Assembly (NCBI RefSeq): GCF_009689585.1
Contig: NZ_AP018694.1
Span: forward strand, 4,269,501 to 4,333,500
Direction: 5' to 3'
DNA length: 64,000 nt
Origin: Aquipluma nitroreducens
Lineage (GTDB): Bacteria > Bacteroidota > Bacteroidia > Bacteroidales > Prolixibacteraceae
The translations under genes were made by a program, and so were the position numbers. Shown piece by piece: positions 8,823-16,241 of the stretch. Under the pieces are notes generated by a model. It was not told the DNA's origin. It made no database searches and saw only the letters and a list, made by a program, of their open reading frames with translations. The first letter of the stretch is position 1. Each line of letters begins with the position of its first letter.

Positions 8823-9398
8823 TTAATTACCCGAATTAAATTTTTCATTATACATATAGATTACCCGGGATCTGGCTCTTTTAAGTCTCATCTTAACCGC
8901 ATCCTCGCTTATTCGTAGCGTCTTTGCTATTGATTTTATAGGAAGATTGTCCTGATATTTCATCAGAAGCAGTACTTTTTCTTCAGGATGTATTAATTCA
9001 AAAATAGTAAGAAGGTTCTCGTAACTTGCTTCTTCAAAATCGGTCTCCGACTCATCAATGATTTCGGGAATTTCGTTATTGCTATTCCATTCCGGATAGT
9101 GAAGTTTCTTTTTGACTCTTAAATAATCAATGCAATAATTATACGTTATAGAATAGAGCCAGGACGAAAATGAAGAATTGCCTTTAAATCCGTGAATTTT
9201 TTCGTATGCTTTGGTTAAAATGTCATTTGCAAATTCTTCAGATAATTTGGAATCTTTCAAAAAACTGAAGCATTTGTCCCTGACTTTTTTGAAATATCTT
9301 AAATAAATCAATTCAAATAATTCCTGATTTCCGGAATTTATAATTAGAAGAACAATTTCTTCGTCAGACTTCTGTTTATATTTGGTTGTTGATGCCAT
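8823..9398 (-). CDS. RNA polymerase ECF-type sigma-70 factor
   Basis: A 191-residue alternative sigma factor. Region 2 spans about residues 25-95, with FANDILTKAYEKIHGFKGNSSF and SSWLYSITYNYCIDYLR for core binding and -10 recognition. Region 4 spans about 130-185, with the helix-turn-helix LPIKSIAKTLRISEDAVKMRLKRAR for -35 recognition. A short acidic linker (NEIPEIIDESETDFEEAS) joins them. No FecR-like anti-sigma gene is adjacent; the only same-strand neighbour is the PepSY-like protein. Its regulon cannot be read from this window. Confidence 0.92.
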   Translation of the reverse strand: MASTTKYKQKSDEEIVLLIINSGNQELFELIYLRYFKKVRDKCFSFLKDSKLSEEFANDILTKAYEKIHGFKGNSSFSSWLYSITYNYCIDYLRVKKKLHYPEWNSNNEIPEIIDESETDFEEASYENLLTIFELIHPEEKVLLLMKYQDNLPIKSIAKTLRISEDAVKMRLKRARSRVIYMYNEKFNSGN

Positions 9399-9510
9399 TT
9401 ATATGTTATTGGAAATGTGAAATATATAAAAAAATGTGTAAAAAAAGATTTAAAGTTGTGTTACTTATCCTGAAACCTCCGTCACAATGATAAATTTGTC
9501 AGAAAGTCCT

Positions 9511-9540
9511 TTGATAATTCGATGTAAAAATAGAACTTTG
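9511..9540 (+). promoter_or_regulatory. promoter of the envelope lipoprotein gene
   Basis: TTG at 9511-9513, a 19-base spacer and GAACTTTG at 9533-9540 match the Bacteroidota promoter TTG-N19/21-TAnnTTTG with one mismatch. The leader to the ATG at 9605 would be about 55-60 bases. Confidence 0.5.
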
Positions 9541-9604
9541 TAAAAGTTTTTAGTTATATAATAGAGTTAATAGTTTTAGAGAAAAACAAATTTAAAAATT
9601 GAGT

Positions 9605-10198
9605 ATGAAAAGTAAATTAATTATTGCTGTTGCAGCAATGGGTCTTACAGTGTTATTTAGTTCTTGTCAGAAAGTTCCACAAACAGAAATTGATGCAGCA
9701 ACTGCAGCAATTCAGGAAGTAAAAGACGCTGGTGCAGACATGTATGTTCCAGAAGCTTATCAGGCTTTGGTTGATTCAATGAAATCAGCTAACGAAAAAG
9801 TAGAAGTAGCTAAAGCAAAATGGTTCCCAAGCTACACAAAAGCTAAAGCTACTTTAGCTGTTGTTAGCCAGATGGCTGTTGATACTAAAGCTAAATCAGA
9901 AGCTCGTAAAGTTGAATTGAAAGCTGAAACTGAAGCTGCTATTGTTGAAGTAAAAGCTCTTGTTGAAGAAAACAAAGGTTTGATTGCAAAAGCTCCAAGA
10001 GGTAAAGAAGGTAGAGAAGCTTTGGAAGCTATCAAAGCTGACTTAGCTGTTGCTGAAACTACTGTAACTGAAGTAGAAGGTTTGTTAGCTAATGGCGACC
10101 TTTTAGGTTCAAACAGCAAAATTAAAGCTGCTAAAGAAAAAGCTACTTCTATCAAAGCTGAATTGGAAGAAGCTATCGCAAAAAAAGGTAAAAAATAA
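9605..10198 (+). CDS. Ala/Lys/Glu-rich helical lipoprotein with C-terminal lysine
   Basis: A 197-residue exported lipoprotein. The signal peptide ends in the lipobox LFSSC (Cys at about residue 23). The rest is nearly all predicted helix, rich in Ala, Lys and Glu, with no transmembrane segment, resembling DUF4398-type helical domains. It ends in AIAKKGKK. Residues after the Cys (QKVPQTE) lack the acidic surface-export signal of Bacteroidota lipoproteins, so it may face the periplasm. Codon use is strongly biased (GCT, AAA, GTT) and a strong terminator follows, both suggesting high expression. I start at the ATG at 9605 rather than the TTG at 9599. Its helical region resembles the N-terminal region of the next gene's transpeptidase. 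An envelope structural role is inferred. Confidence 0.75.
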   Translation: MKSKLIIAVAAMGLTVLFSSCQKVPQTEIDAATAAIQEVKDAGADMYVPEAYQALVDSMKSANEKVEVAKAKWFPSYTKAKATLAVVSQMAVDTKAKSEARKVELKAETEAAIVEVKALVEENKGLIAKAPRGKEGREALEAIKADLAVAETTVTEVEGLLANGDLLGSNSKIKAAKEKATSIKAELEEAIAKKGKK

Positions 10199-10223
10199 TA
10201 ACTCTTAAGAGTTAGGGATTTTA

Positions 10224-10256
10224 AATACCCGGGGCTTTCCCCCCGGGTATTTTTTT
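10224..10256 (+). terminator. strong rho-independent terminator
   Basis: AAATACCCGGGG pairs with CCCCGGGTAT around a CTTTC-type loop and is followed by a run of T. It separates the lipoprotein transcript from the transpeptidase genes, probably letting the lipoprotein be made in excess. Confidence 0.9.
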
Positions 10257-10268
10257 AATAAAAATGGG

Positions 10269-11396
10269 ATGGCCTTGAATAAGAAGAAAATTAAGTGGAT
10301 AACTGTTATTTTTTTGTCAGTTGTTTTTCTCGTAATTACCGTTTGTGTAATTATTGTTTCGCAAAGGAAACAACCAAACGATGATTTAAGATTTGCACGC
10401 GAAGCTTTATCCGAAGCCAAAGAAGCCGAAGCAGATGTTTATTCTGAAACAAAATATAAACAAGCAACGCAGATATATGAGTCTGCCATGAAGAATTGGT
10501 CGAGGGAAAACGATCGGTTTATTCTAGTCAGGGATTATGGCAGTGTGATAAGTTCAGCTCAGAAGGCAAAAAAGATTGCAGAAGAATCGAGAGAAGAATC
10601 CATTGCAAAAGCAGACGACTTAAGTAAGAACGTAGATGCTGCTTTTGTGAGTATGGAAAAGAAGATTGAATTGTATAATAAGCTATTTAAGAGTCTACCT
10701 ATACCTCGATCTGTTTTTGATGCGCATAATAAATCTAAAATGTTTTTTAGCGAATCAAAAATTGCTCAGGGAAATGGTAAGTTGAAAGATGCAGAAATAC
10801 TTTTTAAAAAGGCCGAAATATATGCCAATCATGCCAATGCGGCAGCTGCAAAAATGTTACGCGATTATTTTAATGATTACGGCAGATGGAAAAGTTTAGC
10901 TAATGATGCAATTGCAGCTTCGCGTGGAGGAAATAAGGTGATTTTAGTTGATAAAGTTGCACATATTTTGTATGTATATCAGTCAGGAAAAATAATACGT
11001 AGTTATGACGTTGAATTTGGTCCTAACTGGATGGCGCATAAAGAGCAAGCTGGCGATAAGGCAACTCCGGAAGGAAATTATCATATAACCAGTAAAAAAG
11101 CTGGCGGTGGCACTGGATATAATAAGGCAATGTTACTTGATTATCCAAATGCAGAAGATCGAGCTCACTTTGCTCAAATGAAGCGTCAGGGACTGATTTC
11201 CAAAAGAGCTGGAATTGGAAACCTGATTGAAATACATGGCAATGGAGGGCGTGGTTTTGACTGGACAAGTGGTTGTGTTGGTATGAGAGACCGGGATATT
11301 GATGATTTGTATCGTGTTGTCGGTTCTGGTACACGTGTAACTATCGTTGGTTCTATTGAGCCTCTATCTACGGTTACTGGTGGTGTAGATTTTTAA
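10269..11396 (+). CDS. L,D-transpeptidase with N-terminal helical domain
   Basis: A 375-residue membrane-anchored periplasmic enzyme. Residues about 9-32 form one transmembrane helix. Residues about 40-215 are a helical region (REALSEAKEAEADVYSETKY...) resembling the neighbouring lipoprotein. Residues about 225-365 are the YkuD catalytic domain, starting at NKVILVDKVAHILYVY. The active-site region reads EIHGNGGRGFDWTSGCVGM, with His and the catalytic Cys336. The family cross-links meso-diaminopimelate residues in peptidoglycan or joins proteins to it. It begins 12 bases after the terminator of the lipoprotein gene and leads a three-gene run. Confidence 0.85.
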   Translation: MALNKKKIKWITVIFLSVVFLVITVCVIIVSQRKQPNDDLRFAREALSEAKEAEADVYSETKYKQATQIYESAMKNWSRENDRFILVRDYGSVISSAQKAKKIAEESREESIAKADDLSKNVDAAFVSMEKKIELYNKLFKSLPIPRSVFDAHNKSKMFFSESKIAQGNGKLKDAEILFKKAEIYANHANAAAAKMLRDYFNDYGRWKSLANDAIAASRGGNKVILVDKVAHILYVYQSGKIIRSYDVEFGPNWMAHKEQAGDKATPEGNYHITSKKAGGGTGYNKAMLLDYPNAEDRAHFAQMKRQGLISKRAGIGNLIEIHGNGGRGFDWTSGCVGMRDRDIDDLYRVVGSGTRVTIVGSIEPLSTVTGGVDF

Positions 11397-11479
11397 TGTG
11401 CTTTGAAACTTTTTTGAGAAATATAAGTTTATGTTATTGATATGGTATATAAAACAGGTTTAATAATAATTCAAATTCT

Positions 11480-12142
11480 ATGATTCGTAATTTTTTTATT
11501 TATCTGGCAGTTTTGATTGTTGGGATTCTGTTTTTTGCATCAATGGTACTTTTTGCTATTCCGGCATTTCAAGAATCAACTCTTGCTTTAACAGGTCTTT
11601 CTTCAAGTTCTTCTGGTTCTGGTGAAGCTGGAACTGATAAGGAATCTATTGAAGCTGATGTTAATAAACTTCAGAAACGCCTTGATTCGTTTACACCTAC
11701 AAATGCATATATGGTTGTAAATACTTCTGATAACCATTTCTTTTTATACAAGGGCAAACAGCTAATTCGAGATGGAGTCTGTTCAACCGGTAAAAATGAA
11801 AAATTGGTTTCGGCTGAAAGAAAATACGAACACGTTTTTTATACTCCATTTGGTGTCCGTAAAGTATTACGTAAAGCAACCAATCCGGTCTGGAAAAAGC
11901 CTGATTGGGCTTTTATTGAAGATGGAATGCCCATTCCTTCTGCAAACGATCCTTCGCGGTGGGAAACGGGAACCCTTGGTGCATATAAAATGGAAATTGG
12001 AGATGGTTATATGATTCATGGTACTATTTATAAACGCCGGATGGGTATGAGTGTTACCCATGGTTGTATCCGTTTACTTGATGACGATCTGGAAGCAGTA
12101 TATAAGGCAATGGAAGTAGGTTCAAAAGTTTATATTTACTAA
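11480..12142 (+). CDS. L,D-transpeptidase (YkuD domain)
   Basis: A 220-residue protein with an N-terminal membrane anchor (about residues 5-30), a short Ser/Gly-rich linker and a YkuD domain from about residue 75. The canonical active site MSVTHGCIRLLDDD includes Cys196, with an upstream MIHG His. It lacks the long helical region of the preceding transpeptidase, so the two may act on different acceptors. The following gene starts 2 bases after its stop, indicating one transcript. Confidence 0.87.
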   Translation: MIRNFFIYLAVLIVGILFFASMVLFAIPAFQESTLALTGLSSSSSGSGEAGTDKESIEADVNKLQKRLDSFTPTNAYMVVNTSDNHFFLYKGKQLIRDGVCSTGKNEKLVSAERKYEHVFYTPFGVRKVLRKATNPVWKKPDWAFIEDGMPIPSANDPSRWETGTLGAYKMEIGDGYMIHGTIYKRRMGMSVTHGCIRLLDDDLEAVYKAMEVGSKVYIY

Positions 12143-12144
12143 GT

Positions 12145-12960
12145 ATGAAAGAAAATTCGGAGGAAGACTTTGATAGTTTGTTTGTTGAAAATAAACGCAG
12201 TGGTGTAAAATACATTGTTATTATTATTGTGTTGTCGGTATTGGCTTTAACTTCCATTTATGCCTATTTATCGGTCAGCTCTGTTCGTGATCGGATGAAA
12301 CTTGCTCAAGTTCAGGCAGAAGGTAGCCCTCAAATCAATTCTTCGTTATTAACACAGTTAAAGGAAAAGGCGTGGCTTGAGTCACGTTTGAAAATGGCAG
12401 CTGGTGATTCTATCGGGTTGTCTATTGATTTGGAACAACATCGTATTCAACTTGAACTAAAGGGGGTAGTCCTGTTATCTTCCAAAATTCGGGACACTTC
12501 AATATCCGGGTTCTTTCGGAAAATGGATGGTAATGTGTACTTTTCAACTTTTGGAACTCCATTGACGATACAACAGTTTAAATCGTCGATTGCAAAAAAT
12601 CCTTTTAAAGTTGTGCAAGCGCCTAAAGACACAATTGCCGCAATGGCTGCCATTGATGCCGCAATGAAAAAGGATTCACTGAAAGATGAAAATGTATTTT
12701 GGACAGTAAAACTCGATCGTGGCTTTGACCTGGATATTCAGGGAATTGATTCAATAGCTGAAGCTCAGAATAAATACAAATTTGGAAAGGGCTTTGAGTT
12801 TGAACGTAATTTGAAGAATATTACCAGCTCGTTTCAACATATTTTGCGATTTTCTAAACCAAGTTATAATCCCGAAATATTAATTAGCATACCCGAGAAT
12901 GAGGCAAAAGCGATACTTCGGGCGCTCCCTAATAAAGCTCTTGTAACTATCCGGATTTAA
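12145..12960 (+). CDS. single-pass membrane protein of unknown function, envelope cluster
   Basis: A 271-residue protein with a short acidic cytoplasmic N-terminus (MKENSEEDFDSLF), one transmembrane helix at about residues 28-50 and a periplasmic remainder. I do not recognise a named domain. It follows the second L,D-transpeptidase after 2 bases and ends before a strong terminator, so it belongs to the same operon. A structural or partner role for the transpeptidases is the simplest inference. Confidence 0.7.
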   Translation: MKENSEEDFDSLFVENKRSGVKYIVIIIVLSVLALTSIYAYLSVSSVRDRMKLAQVQAEGSPQINSSLLTQLKEKAWLESRLKMAAGDSIGLSIDLEQHRIQLELKGVVLLSSKIRDTSISGFFRKMDGNVYFSTFGTPLTIQQFKSSIAKNPFKVVQAPKDTIAAMAAIDAAMKKDSLKDENVFWTVKLDRGFDLDIQGIDSIAEAQNKYKFGKGFEFERNLKNITSSFQHILRFSKPSYNPEILISIPENEAKAILRALPNKALVTIRI

Positions 12961-12986
12961 AAAATTAAGTTTTCGGTTATTCAAGT

Positions 12987-13033
12987 AAGCCTGGAAAAGC
13001 ATTTTTTTTTGAATGTTTTTCCAGGCTTTTTTT
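12987..13033 (+). terminator. rho-independent terminator of the transpeptidase operon
   Basis: AAGCCTGGAAAA pairs with TTTTTCCAGGCTT around an AT-rich loop and is followed by T's. Confidence 0.85.
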
Positions 13034-13080
13034 GAATTCGAAAATTGGTAAGTTTATACTTTCTACGAACATTTGTTAGC

Positions 13081-13653
13081 ATGACTGATAATTTAAATAT
13101 TTCAGGATTTATTTTGGCTGGTGGGAAAAGCAGCCGAATGGGTACGGATAAAGCGTTATTGATGTTTCAGGATAAGCCTTTGCTGCAGCATATGATCAAA
13201 CGAATTGAACCGTTTTGTGATAAGGTTGCTATCAGCGGACAAAATTCGGAATATGCAAATTTTAAGGTTGAAATGATTCCTGATTTATATTCGGGTTGTG
13301 GCCCGATGGCTGGTATATTTTCGGCACTGAAATATAGCGGTTCTGATTGGAATCTATTAGTAAGCGTCGATGTCCCTTTCGTTAATGATGAGTTATTTTT
13401 TTACCTGATTTCAAATATTGGAGAGTATGATTGTATAATTCCGGAACATACTTCCGGAGTTGAACCACTTATTGCACTTTATAACCGACGAATATTACCG
13501 GTGGTAGAAGAAATGATAAAGTCAGGAGATTACCGACTTACAAACCTACTCTCGAAATTAAACACCAGCTATCTTGATTGTAACGAGTTGATCAAAAAGC
13601 ATCCCCGTTTGTTCGCGAATATTAATCGAATGGAAGATTATCAGTCAATTTGA
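13081..13653 (+). CDS. mobA: molybdenum cofactor guanylyltransferase
   Basis: A 190-residue cytoplasmic nucleotidyltransferase that joins GMP to molybdopterin. The signature SGFILAGGKSSRMGTDKALL (about residues 6-25) binds GTP. The metal-binding Asp lies in SVDVPFV (about residue 100). I use the ATG at 13081; an in-frame TTG at 13045 would add 12 residues unlike the family. No other cofactor genes are adjacent. Confidence 0.9.
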   Translation: MTDNLNISGFILAGGKSSRMGTDKALLMFQDKPLLQHMIKRIEPFCDKVAISGQNSEYANFKVEMIPDLYSGCGPMAGIFSALKYSGSDWNLLVSVDVPFVNDELFFYLISNIGEYDCIIPEHTSGVEPLIALYNRRILPVVEEMIKSGDYRLTNLLSKLNTSYLDCNELIKKHPRLFANINRMEDYQSI

Positions 13654-13711
13654 ATTTTTTTTTCTGGAGAGAGAAGAAAGCTTTTACTACTTTTGAATTA
13701 AATTAAATAGC

Positions 13712-14947
13712 ATGTCACAACTCTTATTTTATATCATTATTGGCCTTTTGGTGGCTGATTTTATTCTTGAGCGTTTTCTCGAATTCCTGAATTCAACGAA
13801 ATGGAGTGATAAACTTCCTGAGGAAGTGAAAGATCTATACGATGAACAGGAGTATCAAAAGCAGCAGACTTATGAAAAAGCGAATTTTCGCTTTTCAATG
13901 CTAAGTTCATCATTCAGTTTTATATTGATGTTGCTTATGGTGCTTTTTGCAGGATTTGCTCTGCTAAATAATTGGGCATTGTCCATTTCGGTGAACCCGA
14001 TTTTAACTGCATTGCTGTTTTTTGGCATCCTGATGTTGGCTTCCGATATACTCACAACACCTTTTTCGATTTACGATACTTTTGTTATTGAGGAAAAATT
14101 CGGCTTTAATAAGACTACACCTAAAACTTTTGTTCTCGATAAATTGAAAGGCTATTTACTTGGGGCGATTATCGGAGGTGGACTCTTGGCGCTGATTATC
14201 TACATTTATCTGCTTACAACTACAGATTTTTGGATCTATACCTGGATCGTAATCACTGGATTCTCCATATTTATGGTGCTGTTTTATTCCAACCTGATAG
14301 TTCCGTTATTTAATAAGCAAACTCCGCTTCCTGAAGGTGAATTGAAATCAGCTATCGAAACATTTTCAGCTAAAGCGGGATTTAAACTCGATAATATTTA
14401 TGTCATCGACGGATCAAAACGTTCGACAAAAGCCAATGCCTATTTTACCGGATTTGGTGCCAAAAAGCGAATAGTTTTGTTTGACACACTGATTAACGAT
14501 ATGACCACTAATGAGCTGGTTGCTGTTTTGGCGCACGAAATCGGACATTACAAAAAACATCACGTCATCTGGAGCTTGCTGTTAGGAATTTTACAAACCG
14601 GAGTGATGTTATTTATATTCTCTCTTTTTGTTGGAAACCCTGATCTTTCGGCAGCTTTGGGAGTTGAAATGCCCAGTTTCCATATTGGCCTGATCGCTTT
14701 TGGAATTTTGTATTCGCCCATTTCAATGATTACCGGAATAATTATGAATGTTTTCTCCAGAAAGAATGAATACGAAGCGGATGCCTTTGCTGCAAAATAT
14801 TTCGATGCCAGAGAATTGGCCGCTGCGCTGAAAAAGCTGTCTATAAAAAATCTCAGCAATTTACGCCCACATCCGGTTTACGTGTTTTTTCATTATTCAC
14901 ATCCAACATTATTACAACGGTTGCAGGCATTAAAAATATTAGAGTAG
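13712..14947 (+). CDS. M48 family zinc metalloprotease (Ste24/CAAX protease-like)
   Basis: A 411-residue integral membrane protease with transmembrane helices at about 1-20, 60-85, 90-115, 140-170, 175-205, 290-315 and 325-350. The zinc motif is HEIGHYKKHH (about residue 276), and the third ligand Glu lies in NEYEADAFAAKYF (about residue 355). The layout matches Ste24-type enzymes. The bacterial substrate is unknown; no CAAX system is evident here. An exact TAnnTTTG box (TACTTTTG, 13688-13695) lies 16 bases before the start. Confidence 0.9.
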   Translation: MSQLLFYIIIGLLVADFILERFLEFLNSTKWSDKLPEEVKDLYDEQEYQKQQTYEKANFRFSMLSSSFSFILMLLMVLFAGFALLNNWALSISVNPILTALLFFGILMLASDILTTPFSIYDTFVIEEKFGFNKTTPKTFVLDKLKGYLLGAIIGGGLLALIIYIYLLTTTDFWIYTWIVITGFSIFMVLFYSNLIVPLFNKQTPLPEGELKSAIETFSAKAGFKLDNIYVIDGSKRSTKANAYFTGFGAKKRIVLFDTLINDMTTNELVAVLAHEIGHYKKHHVIWSLLLGILQTGVMLFIFSLFVGNPDLSAALGVEMPSFHIGLIAFGILYSPISMITGIIMNVFSRKNEYEADAFAAKYFDARELAAALKKLSIKNLSNLRPHPVYVFFHYSHPTLLQRLQALKILE

Positions 14948-14970
14948 AGACGCAATGCATTGCGTCTCTA
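14945..14970. repeat. 26-bp perfect palindrome
   Basis: TAGAGACGCAATG is followed directly by its exact reverse complement. The first three bases are the stop codon of the protease gene, and the palindrome ends 14 bases before the cinA start, followed by a run of A. It looks like a dispersed palindromic repeat and may also act as a weak terminator. Confidence 0.7.
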
Positions 14971-14984
14971 AAAAAAACAAATCC

Positions 14985-16241
14985 ATGAAAGCAGAAATAA
15001 TTACCATAGGCGACGAAATTTTAATCGGGCAGATTGTTGATACCAATTCGGCCTGGATGGGTCAACAGTTGAATTTTTTAGGAATCGAAGTGTATCAGGT
15101 CACTTCGGTTCACGACAATCATGAACACATACTGAAAGCATTTGCCGAAGCCGAGCAAAATGCCGATTTGGTGCTGATAACAGGTGGATTGGGACCTACA
15201 AAAGACGATATTACAAAGAAATGCCTATGCGAGTATTTCGATACCGAACTGGTTTTTCATCCTGAAGTACTTGAGCATGTGCGCTCACTTTTGTCCTCCC
15301 GAAATGTTACCATCAATCAATTAAATCAGGATCAGGCGCTGTTACCGGCCAGTTGTACCGTACTTCATAATTCAGCAGGAACAGCTTCAGGAATGTGGTT
15401 CGAACGGAACAATACCATATTCGTGTCGATGCCTGGCGTACCTTTCGAAATGGAAGCCATTATGTCTGAGGAAGTTTTCCCACGGCTCGTTAAGTTGGGA
15501 ATAACTCAGTCAATCGTGCACAAAACGGTTTTAACCATTGGTCTGCCCGAGTCGATGCTGGCCGAAAAGATTGAAAGGTGGGAAGACGCATTACCCGATT
15601 TTATCAAGCTGGCTTATCTGCCAAGTCCGATGATGGTTCGTTTACGGCTTAGCGCCTATGGCACCGATCAGTCTGCACTTGAAGCTGAGGTTGATCGGCA
15701 AGTGAAAGAGTTACTGACAATTATTCCTGAATTTGTATTTGGGTTTGACGACGACAATCTTGGCATTGCTTTAGGTCGGATGCTGGTTGAATCAGGAAAA
15801 ACTTTGGCTCTGGCTGAAAGTTGTACAGGTGGCAATATCGCTCATTTTATAACTTCCAATGCCGGAAGTTCTGCCTATTTCAAAGGAGGGGTGGTTGCGT
15901 ATTCAAACGAAATCAAAAACAGATTGCTAGAGGTTCCGGTGGAGACACTTAATTCATTTGGAGCCGTAAGTCAGGAAGTTGCCGAAGCGATGGCTATAGG
16001 CGCTCAAAAAGCATTAAAAACTGATTATTCGGTGGCAACAACTGGAATCGCTGGACCGGATGGCGGATCGGACGAAAAACCGGTTGGTACGGTTTGGATT
16101 GCGGTGGCCGGACCTTCAGGAGTGATAAGCAAAAAATATATATTTAAGCATAACCGCGAGCGGAATATAATACGTACAACCCATACTGCGTTAAATCTAT
16201 TACGTATCTTTATCTTAAACCAAAATTCAGCGCTCATATGA
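14985..16241 (+). CDS. cinA: CinA family protein (nicotinamide-nucleotide amidase / competence-damage inducible)
   Basis: A 418-residue two-domain protein. Residues 1 to about 170 are the molybdopterin-binding-like domain (AEIITIGDEILIGQIVDTNS; LITGGLGPTKDDIT). Residues about 255-415 are the CinA C-terminal domain (LALAESCTGGNIAHFITSNAG; TGIAGPDGGSDEKPVGTVW), which deamidates nicotinamide mononucleotide. I start at 14985; the upstream in-frame ATG at 14955 lies in the palindrome. Its stop overlaps the next gene's start by 4 bases (ATGA), so they are translationally coupled. Confidence 0.93.
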   Translation: MKAEIITIGDEILIGQIVDTNSAWMGQQLNFLGIEVYQVTSVHDNHEHILKAFAEAEQNADLVLITGGLGPTKDDITKKCLCEYFDTELVFHPEVLEHVRSLLSSRNVTINQLNQDQALLPASCTVLHNSAGTASGMWFERNNTIFVSMPGVPFEMEAIMSEEVFPRLVKLGITQSIVHKTVLTIGLPESMLAEKIERWEDALPDFIKLAYLPSPMMVRLRLSAYGTDQSALEAEVDRQVKELLTIIPEFVFGFDDDNLGIALGRMLVESGKTLALAESCTGGNIAHFITSNAGSSAYFKGGVVAYSNEIKNRLLEVPVETLNSFGAVSQEVAEAMAIGAQKALKTDYSVATTGIAGPDGGSDEKPVGTVWIAVAGPSGVISKKYIFKHNRERNIIRTTHTALNLLRIFILNQNSALI

